This document shows, one piece after another, positions 58,425-64,000 of a DNA stretch of 64,000 nt. Each line of letters opens with the position of its first letter. Within the stretch, counting starts at the first letter, position 1. This DNA is from Minicystis rosea (lineage in GTDB: Bacteria > Myxococcota_A > Polyangia > Polyangiales > Polyangiaceae): NCBI GenBank assembly GCA_001931535.1, contig CP016211.1:10214377-10278376 (forward strand), read 5' to 3'. The notes beneath the pieces were generated by a model that ran no database searches, was not told where the DNA came from, and was given only the letters and a program-made list of their open reading frames with translations. Both the position numbers and the translations under genes were made by a program.

Positions 58425-61400
58425 TCAGCAGTCGGTCGGGCAGGTCAGGGCGGTTTCGCCGCAGAAGCTCTCGCAGAAGAGGTTGCCGCAGGTGCAGAGC
58501 TTGAGGCAGTCGGGCTGGCAGGAGAACGGGGTTTCGCCGCACGAGGGCTGGCACTGGCCGTCGCCGCAGTTGCAGGTCGGGCCGCAGTCCTGCGGGCAGG
58601 ATTGAGCGTTCTCCATGCAGTTCGGGTTGCACTGGCCGTCGCCGCAATTGCAGCTCGCGCCGCAGTCCTGGGGGCAGGTCTGCGGGCTCTCGCCGCATTG
58701 AGCCTCGCAGAAGAAGTTGCCGCAGGCGCACTGCTTGGCGCAGTCCTGCGTGCAGGAGAAGACCGTCTCGCCGCACGAAGGCTGGCACTGGCCGTCGCCG
58801 CAGACGCAGCTCTGGCCGCAGTCCTGCGGGCAGCTCTGCGTGTCCTCGGCGCACTGGGGCTCGCAGATGAAGTTGCCGCAGGTGCAGACCTGCGCGCAGT
58901 CCTGCGGGCAGCTCGCGAGGTCTTCACCGCAGCTCGGATCGCAGAAGAAGTCGCCGCACACGCACTTCTGCACGCAGTCGCCGGGGCAGCTCTGGGCGTC
59001 CTCGCCGCAGGCCGGATCGCAGATGGCATCACCGCAGAGGCACGCCTGACCGCAGTCCTGCGGGCAGGTCTGCGTGTCCTCGCCGCAGCCGGCCTGACAG
59101 TTGAAGTCGCCGCAGGTGCACGAGGTCGAGCAGTCCTGACCGCAGGTGGTGATGGTCTCGCCGCAGGCGGCGTCGCAGATGCCGTCGCCGCAGGTGCAGG
59201 AGGCCGGGCAATCCTGCGGGCATGAGACCTTGGTCTCGCCGCAGGTGGGCTCGCACTTCATGTTGCCGCAGGCGCATTGCGGGCAGTCGGCCGCGCAGGA
59301 CGCCTGCGTCTCGCCGCATTGCGGCTCGCAGATCTGGTTGCCACAGGCGCACATCTGGGCGCAGTCGGCCGGGCAGGAGATCACCGTCTCTCCGCACTGC
59401 GGCTGGCACTGACCGTTGCCGCAGCTGCAAGCCTGCGCGCAGTCCTGCGGGCAGGTGCTCGGCGACTCGCCGCACGCGGGCTGGCACTGGCCGTTGCCGC
59501 ACGCGCAACCGAGGCCGCAGTCCTGCGGGCAGCTCTGCGCGCTCTCGCCGCAGGCCGGCTGGCAGATGCCGTTGCCGCACATGCAGGGCGTCCCGCAATC
59601 CTGCGGGCAGCTCCCCGGCGTCTCCATGCATTGCGCTTGGCAGAGACCGTTGCCGCAGATGCACGAGGGGCCGCAGTCCTGCGCGCAGGTCGACGGGCTC
59701 TCACCGCACGACGCCTGGCACTGGCCGTCGCCGCACGAGCACATCGGCGCGCAATCCTGCGCGCAGCTCTGCGCCGTCTCCCCGCATTGGGGTTGGCATT
59801 GGCCGTTGCCACAGAGGCAGGGCGCGCCGCAGTCCTTCGCGCACGACTGCTGATTCTCACCGCATTGAGGCAGGCACTGGCCATCGCCGCAGAGGCAGGT
59901 CGGCGCGCAGTCCTGCGGGCAGCTCTGCGCGTTCTCGCCGCAGACGGGTTGGCAGTTCTTGTCGCCGCACATGCAGAGCATGCCGCAGTCCTGCGGGCAG
60001 CTCTGCGCGTTCTCGCCGCATTGTGGCTGGCACTGGCCGTTGCCGCACGCGCACGAAGCGCCGCAGTCCTGCGGGCAGTTGAACGGCGTCTCGCCGCAGG
60101 TCGATTGGCACTGACCGTTGCCGCACAAGCAAGGTTTGGTGCAGTCCTGCGGGCAGCTGTTGGGCGTCTCGCCGCATTGCGGTTGGCACTGGCCGTTACC
60201 GCACGCGCACGAAGAGCCGCAGTCCTGCGGGCAGCCCTGCGGAGTCTCTCCACATTGCGGCTGGCACTGGCCGTTGCCGCACACGCAGACGGCGCCGCAG
60301 TCCTGCGGGCAGCTCAACGGGCTCTCCATGCATTGCGGCTGGCACTTGCCGTCGCCGCAGGCGCAGCTCGTCCCGCAGTCCTGCGGACAACCGAATGGGG
60401 TCTCACCACATTGCGGCTGGCAGATGCCATTGCCGCAGAGGCAAGCCGAGCCGCAATCCTGCGGGCAGCTTTGCGGGCTCTCGCCGCAGATCTTGTTGCA
60501 GAGGCCGTCGCCGCACGCGCAGGGCGCGCCGCAGTCCTTCGGGCAACTGTCGGGCGTCTCCATGCATCCGAGCGAGCACACGCCGTCACCGCAGAAGCAG
60601 GACGAGCCGCAATCCTGCGGGCAGACGTTGGGGTTCTCGCCGCATTGCGGTTGGCAGAGGCCGTTGCCGCAGCCGCAGGGGAGCTGGCAGTCGTTCGGAC
60701 AGCTCTTCGGATCTTCACCGCACTGAGGCTGGCAGAGGCCATCGCCGCAAAGGCACGTCGCGCCGCAGTCCTGCGGGCACGAGGTGGGATTCTCACAGTT
60801 CTTGTTGCAGACACCGTCGCCGCAGACGCATGCGTTGATGCAGTCCGAGCACCAGTCGGGCGACTCGCCGCACTCCGGCTCGCAGACCTGGTTGCCGCAG
60901 ATGCACCCGCCGTTGCAATCCTCGGGGCACCAGCCCGCGTCCTCACCGCACCAGGGCTCGCACACGAGGTTGCCGCAATTGCACGGCTGGCCGCAGTCCG
61001 TGGGGCAGGTGTCGATGCTCTCTTGGCACCAGGATTCGCAGATGTTGTTGCCGCAAATGCACTCTTGGCCGCAGTCGATCGGGCAGGAATTCACGTTCTC
61101 GCCGCAGAGCGAGTCGCAGACGAAGTCACCGCAATCGCACTCGGCCGCGCAGTCTTGAGGACAGCTCAGCGGGCCTTCGTCGCAGTTGGGCTCGCAGATG
61201 CCGTTGCCGCAGGTACAGCTCGCGGAGCAGTCGGCGGGACAGGTCACCTTGTTCTCGCCGCAGTTGGCGTCGCAGGTGCCGTCACCGCAGGTGCAGACGG
61301 TGCCGCCACCCTCGCCTCCGACACCGGAGGGCGGGCTCGGCGCGATCTGACTACGACCACAGCCGGCGGTGAGCACCAGCGTGACCAGGGCCCAGAAGAT

Positions 61401-61439
61401 CGAAGACAAGAGGATCGAGCGGGGAGAGTGCGAAGTCAT
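58425..61439 (-). CDS. Giant exported Cys-repeat protein (37 six-Cys modules)
   Basis: The protein has 1004 residues from the ATG at 61439. The signal SILLSSIFWALVTLVLTAGCGRS gives a lipid anchor, followed by a short linker PSPPSGVGGEGGGT. All of the rest is 37 tandem modules of about 26 residues: CxCGNGxCQPQCGExxxSCPQDCGxx. Each has six Cys, giving about 222 Cys or 22% of the residues. The modules are similar but not identical: the first few and last ten are more varied, while those in the middle (CQPQCGE) are nearly uniform, which suggests expansion by duplication. A rigid disulfide rod at the cell surface is likely. The Asn/Asp-Gly turns could bind metal. No catalytic site was seen. Confidence 0.9.
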   Translation of the reverse strand: MTSHSPRSILLSSIFWALVTLVLTAGCGRSQIAPSPPSGVGGEGGGTVCTCGDGTCDANCGENKVTCPADCSASCTCGNGICEPNCDEGPLSCPQDCAAECDCGDFVCDSLCGENVNSCPIDCGQECICGNNICESWCQESIDTCPTDCGQPCNCGNLVCEPWCGEDAGWCPEDCNGGCICGNQVCEPECGESPDWCSDCINACVCGDGVCNKNCENPTSCPQDCGATCLCGDGLCQPQCGEDPKSCPNDCQLPCGCGNGLCQPQCGENPNVCPQDCGSSCFCGDGVCSLGCMETPDSCPKDCGAPCACGDGLCNKICGESPQSCPQDCGSACLCGNGICQPQCGETPFGCPQDCGTSCACGDGKCQPQCMESPLSCPQDCGAVCVCGNGQCQPQCGETPQGCPQDCGSSCACGNGQCQPQCGETPNSCPQDCTKPCLCGNGQCQSTCGETPFNCPQDCGASCACGNGQCQPQCGENAQSCPQDCGMLCMCGDKNCQPVCGENAQSCPQDCAPTCLCGDGQCLPQCGENQQSCAKDCGAPCLCGNGQCQPQCGETAQSCAQDCAPMCSCGDGQCQASCGESPSTCAQDCGPSCICGNGLCQAQCMETPGSCPQDCGTPCMCGNGICQPACGESAQSCPQDCGLGCACGNGQCQPACGESPSTCPQDCAQACSCGNGQCQPQCGETVISCPADCAQMCACGNQICEPQCGETQASCAADCPQCACGNMKCEPTCGETKVSCPQDCPASCTCGDGICDAACGETITTCGQDCSTSCTCGDFNCQAGCGEDTQTCPQDCGQACLCGDAICDPACGEDAQSCPGDCVQKCVCGDFFCDPSCGEDLASCPQDCAQVCTCGNFICEPQCAEDTQSCPQDCGQSCVCGDGQCQPSCGETVFSCTQDCAKQCACGNFFCEAQCGESPQTCPQDCGASCNCGDGQCNPNCMENAQSCPQDCGPTCNCGDGQCQPSCGETPFSCQPDCLKLCTCGNLFCESFCGETALTCPTDC

Positions 61440-61636
61440 AAGAATCCTCGGCTTCAGGCTACAGCGCTTCGAGTTTCCGCGGAAGAAATGCCCCAGGGCG
61501 CAGCGGCGCCGAGCGCGGTGCGCGAAAGCGTTCCCGTTTTTTGGCCCGACCGTCCGATCTCCGATACCGACGACATCACCGAGGGGCTCAGAGCTCGCGC
61601 GGCATCGGGGCCGCGTCATGCGTGGAGGAGCGTCAA

Positions 61637-62542
61637 ATGGACGGCGGGCAGGTTTGCCGAAGCATCGAGGAGAGCGCGTGGGAAGACGGCCCCCCGTCCA
61701 TCCCCGATCTCGGCACGTCGAGCTGGATCCCGGAGAGCACCTCCCGGAGCCGCCGCAACTCGGCCGACACGCTGCCGGCGAGCGGTCCGTACGCAGCGCT
61801 GCCCGCGCCGCATCCGGAGTGGTGCGTCGACACGGGTGACGTGCTCCTGTCGATGACGACCTTCGAGCTCTGGTCCGCCATCGAGCGCGGCGAGGTCGCG
61901 GCTTGGATGCGCGTGTGGCGCGAAGGCCTGGAGTGCTGGACGCCGCTCGGCGAGCTCCCCGAGCTGCAATGGGCCGTGGCCAACGCGAACCGCATGGCGG
62001 CGAAAACGGCCATCGCGCCGGCGCCCTCGCTGGAGACGGCCACGCCCGAGCCGACGCCGGAGAGCCCGCTCAGCGAGCCGCTGCCTCCGCAGGCGATCAC
62101 GCCCGAGCCGATCGCGCCCGTCGCCAAGCAGACCACGAAGGACACGGCCCGCGCCGTGTCGCGCCTCTCGCGCGGCGCCGTGCCCGAGAGCGAGCCCGCG
62201 CCCGTCTCGGAGGCGCGCCCGAAGGTCCCCGCCTCTCGTTGGGTGCTCGCGGGATCCGCGGTGGCTTCGCTCGCGATCGCGGCGGCCCTCCTGCACGCGA
62301 CCCTCCCCTCCGCGCGCTCGACCGATCCGCGCTCCGTGAGCGCCGCCGAGCTGCCCAAGGTCACCCAGCCGGCCGATCCGCCGGCAGGCGCGCACCCGTC
62401 GCCGCCGAGCCCGCTGCCCGAAACGTCGCCCGAGGCCGAGACGGCGCTCGCCGAGCCGCAAGCCCCTTCGGGCCCGCCCGCCGCGCGTCGCGAAGATCGC
62501 GGCCAGCGCCGCATGTCGCGCAGCGGCCGGCGCGCCCGATAA
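61637..62542 (+). CDS. GYF_2-like domain membrane protein
   Basis: The protein has 301 residues from the ATG at 61637; a longer frame upstream is Arg-rich and unlikely. Residues 60-115 contain WCVDTGDVLLSMTTFELWSAIERGEVAAWMRVWREGLECWTPLGELPEL, the pattern of GYF_2 (DUF4339) domains, which bind peptides or tag proteins near membranes. A Pro/Glu-rich linker follows, then one span (VLAGSAVASLAIAAALLHATL), and a long Pro/Ser/Arg-rich tail ending RRMSRSGRRAR. It is divergent from the giant Cys-repeat gene. Confidence 0.8.
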   Translation: MDGGQVCRSIEESAWEDGPPSIPDLGTSSWIPESTSRSRRNSADTLPASGPYAALPAPHPEWCVDTGDVLLSMTTFELWSAIERGEVAAWMRVWREGLECWTPLGELPELQWAVANANRMAAKTAIAPAPSLETATPEPTPESPLSEPLPPQAITPEPIAPVAKQTTKDTARAVSRLSRGAVPESEPAPVSEARPKVPASRWVLAGSAVASLAIAAALLHATLPSARSTDPRSVSAAELPKVTQPADPPAGAHPSPPSPLPETSPEAETALAEPQAPSGPPAARREDRGQRRMSRSGRRAR

Positions 62543-62566
62543 CAGCGAGCGCCGAGGCTGCGCAGC

Positions 62567-62944
62567 CTACGGCCGGTAGTAGCGGGCCACGATGCGGAGC
62601 AGCTCGCCCACGTCGAAGGGCTTGCGGAGCACGGCATCGGCGCTCTTCGAGCGGGCGCAGAGGGTGCTCGCGCCGGTCATGAGGACGACCGGGGTATGCG
62701 CTTCGGCCCGGCTTCGGGCTGCGAAGAGGACCGCCTCGCCCGATCCATCGTCGAGGGACCAATCGAGGAGCACGAGCCCCGGGTCGACGCGCTGGAGGGC
62801 ATCGATGGCCTGGCGCGCGTCGGGCGCGGTGATGGATGCGTAGCCCTCGTCTGCGAGGAGCATGCGCAACGCTGCGACCGTATCCTCGTCGTCCTCGACG
62901 ACCAGGATCGGTCGCTCGCCGGCTCCGCGTGCTGCGACGTCCAT
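62567..62944 (-). CDS. Single-domain response regulator
   Basis: This 125-residue protein starts at the ATG at 62944. The receiver fold shows ILVVEDDEDTVAALRMLLADEGY with the acidic pair, DPGLVLLDWSLDDGSGEAVLF with the phospho-acceptor Asp in LLDWSL, VVLMTGAS and LRKPFDVGELLRIV with the conserved Lys. There is no output domain, so it works by protein contact, as in many myxobacterial phosphorelays. No histidine kinase is adjacent. It converges on the GYF_2-like gene. Confidence 0.9.
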   Translation of the reverse strand: MDVAARGAGERPILVVEDDEDTVAALRMLLADEGYASITAPDARQAIDALQRVDPGLVLLDWSLDDGSGEAVLFAARSRAEAHTPVVLMTGASTLCARSKSADAVLRKPFDVGELLRIVARYYRP

Positions 62945-63144
62945 CGTCCTTGTTCCTACCGCGCCCCGGCAGCCTCCGGCCGTCGGCTTCGCCCGAATTG
63001 CCCGTAAGCTTCCCCCGAAAGCCCGGTGAGGCGCCCTCCGATCCAACTTCTCGCAACCCCGGACGTTCGCAATTGATGCGATACGGGCGCGACCGCGCTA
63101 TGGTCGCGCCGCTCGCCGCCGATGGCGGCCCCGAGCACCATCCT

Positions 63145-63218
63145 TCCGGCGTCGTTCAAGGGCAGGACGGGGGACTTTGAATCCCCTAATCGTGGTTCGA
63201 ATCCACGCGCCGGAACCA
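63145..63218 (+). tRNA. tRNA-Gln (anticodon TTG)
   Basis: The acceptor stem TCCGGCG (63145-63151) pairs with CGCCGGA (63208-63214), followed by the discriminator A and an encoded CCA (63216-63218). The D stem is GTTC/GGAC. The anticodon stem-loop is GGGGA-CTTTGAA-TCCCC, with TTG at positions 34-36, so it reads CAA/CAG as glutamine. The T arm is CGTGG-TTCGAAT-CCACG. All four arms close. The variable region AATC is normal. Confidence 0.93.
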
Positions 63219-63342
63219 AGGATCTCGAGCCCTGCGCCCACCGCGCCCCCAACGCGCGCAGCCGAGCCCCGAAGCCGTCCGCAACGCTCCCGCGAGCGCA
63301 CCGGTCCACGCTCGCTCCGTGCAGCGCTCGCGTTCGCGTCGC

Positions 63343-63966
63343 TCACCTCGCGCGCAGCATCCGCATCACGAGCTCCGTCAAATCGTCGAGCATCCGCGCG
63401 CGCGTGATGCCGTCCGGCGGATGGAGCAGCATCGCCAGGTAAGCCCCGCGCAGCATGCTGGTCATCAGGAAGAAGACCGAGGGCAGACCGTCGAGCGCGA
63501 TCTCCGTGCTCCGGCGGCGCCCACCGGTGGCCGCGACGGCGACGAGCAGCGCAGGGAAGCGTGAGGCGATCGGCAGCCGGCCCGTGAAGGGAACATCGGT
63601 GAGCAGCACGATGACGAGGGCACGGCGCGACTCGAGCTCGGCGAACATCGCCTCGAGCCAGATGCGCATCGCGGCCTCGAGGTCCATCTCGTAGAGGCCG
63701 GCCATGCTCGCCTCCAAGGCCGCGAGCACACGGTGCGCCTCGCGATCGACGAGCAGCGCGACGAGCGTCTCCTTGTCGGGAAAGTACTCGTAGAGCGTGC
63801 CGATGCTGGCGCCGGCGCGCTCGGCCACCGCGTTCGTCGTCAGCGCCGCGTAGCCGCGCTCTTCGAGAATCCGAGCCGTGGCGTCGAGGATGGCGTCGAA
63901 CGTCGCCCGCGATCGCCCCTGACGCGGCCACTTTCGCGGCTTTGGATCGAAGTCTTCGTTGGGCAT
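63343..63966 (-). CDS. TetR-family transcriptional regulator
   Basis: This 207-residue protein has an N-terminal TetR helix-turn-helix (ATFDAILDATARILEERGYAALTTNAVAERAGASIGTLYEYFPDKETLVALLV). The helical C-terminal half (residues 75-205) forms the ligand and dimer domain, with MAGLYEMDLEAAMRIWLEAMFAEL. Ligand and target genes are unknown. The ATG at 63966 is near the window edge, so a divergent target gene may lie just outside. The tRNA-Gln gene lies downstream on the opposite strand, with no gene in between. Confidence 0.9.
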   Translation of the reverse strand: MPNEDFDPKPRKWPRQGRSRATFDAILDATARILEERGYAALTTNAVAERAGASIGTLYEYFPDKETLVALLVDREAHRVLAALEASMAGLYEMDLEAAMRIWLEAMFAELESRRALVIVLLTDVPFTGRLPIASRFPALLVAVAATGGRRRSTEIALDGLPSVFFLMTSMLRGAYLAMLLHPPDGITRARMLDDLTELVMRMLRAR

Positions 63967-64000
63967 GGCGGGCTCCGAGGCCGGACACGGAATCCGAGCA

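Overview
The window is GC-rich DNA (roughly 70% G+C) from a myxobacterium, most likely a member of Myxococcota near Polyangiales/Sorangiineae. The signs are a CarH-type light/B12 regulator beside a carotenoid cluster with CrtC and CrtD tailoring genes, an AgmX/PglI-type protein, a XylR_N/V4R sigma-54 activator, many secreted Cys-rich or Gly/Ser-linker lipoproteins, and long convergent or overlapping genes. This is inferred from gene content; no rRNA lies in the window.

Layout. 1-11.7 kb is almost all minus strand: a truncated Cys-rich secreted protein with NGxETDxDCGG repeats; an operon of two HTTM membrane proteins and a subtilase; tryptophan 2,3-dioxygenase; small lipoproteins; and a GT2 glycosyltransferase with a TPR membrane protein. 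11.8-21.2 kb is the carotenoid region: crtE (-), crtD-crtC-glycosyltransferase (+), acyltransferase-crtB-crtI (-), carH (+) and a thioredoxin-fold protein (-). No lycopene cyclase is visible, so the expected products are acyclic, hydroxylated, glycosylated and acylated carotenoids. Four promoters here share one geometry, with 8 nt between the -10 hexamer and the ATG, and should make essentially leaderless mRNAs. Two of them, plus the carH promoter, carry a TTGTACAA palindrome, and the crtE/crtD pair shares a perfect 13-bp inverted repeat.

21.4-32.2 kb holds two HSP20 chaperones, lipoproteins, a universal stress protein, a secreted ferritin-like protein, an MFS carrier, MsrA, a cyclopropane-fatty-acid synthase homologue and a panE-like/cinA pair. 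32.3-44.5 kb holds a beta-barrel protein, a Cys-rich lipoprotein, GreB, an S46 dipeptidyl-peptidase with peptide deformylase, an AgmX/PglI protein, asparaginase, an EamA carrier and a sigma-54 activator preceded by a 21-bp tandem array. 44.5-56.2 kb holds an acyl-CoA dehydrogenase, several exported proteins including a PHM-like copper protein with an altered CuM ligand motif, citrate synthase, a DUF1415-like protein and a UbiB/ABC1 kinase. 56.4-64 kb holds an HU-like protein, a TPR/PEGA protein, a MITE-like inverted repeat, a 1004-residue protein made of 37 six-cysteine repeats, a GYF_2-like membrane protein, a response regulator, tRNA-Gln and a TetR regulator.

A dispersed 54/55-bp double-hairpin repeat occurs at three loci. 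No CRISPR array, insertion sequence, integrase or phage gene was seen.
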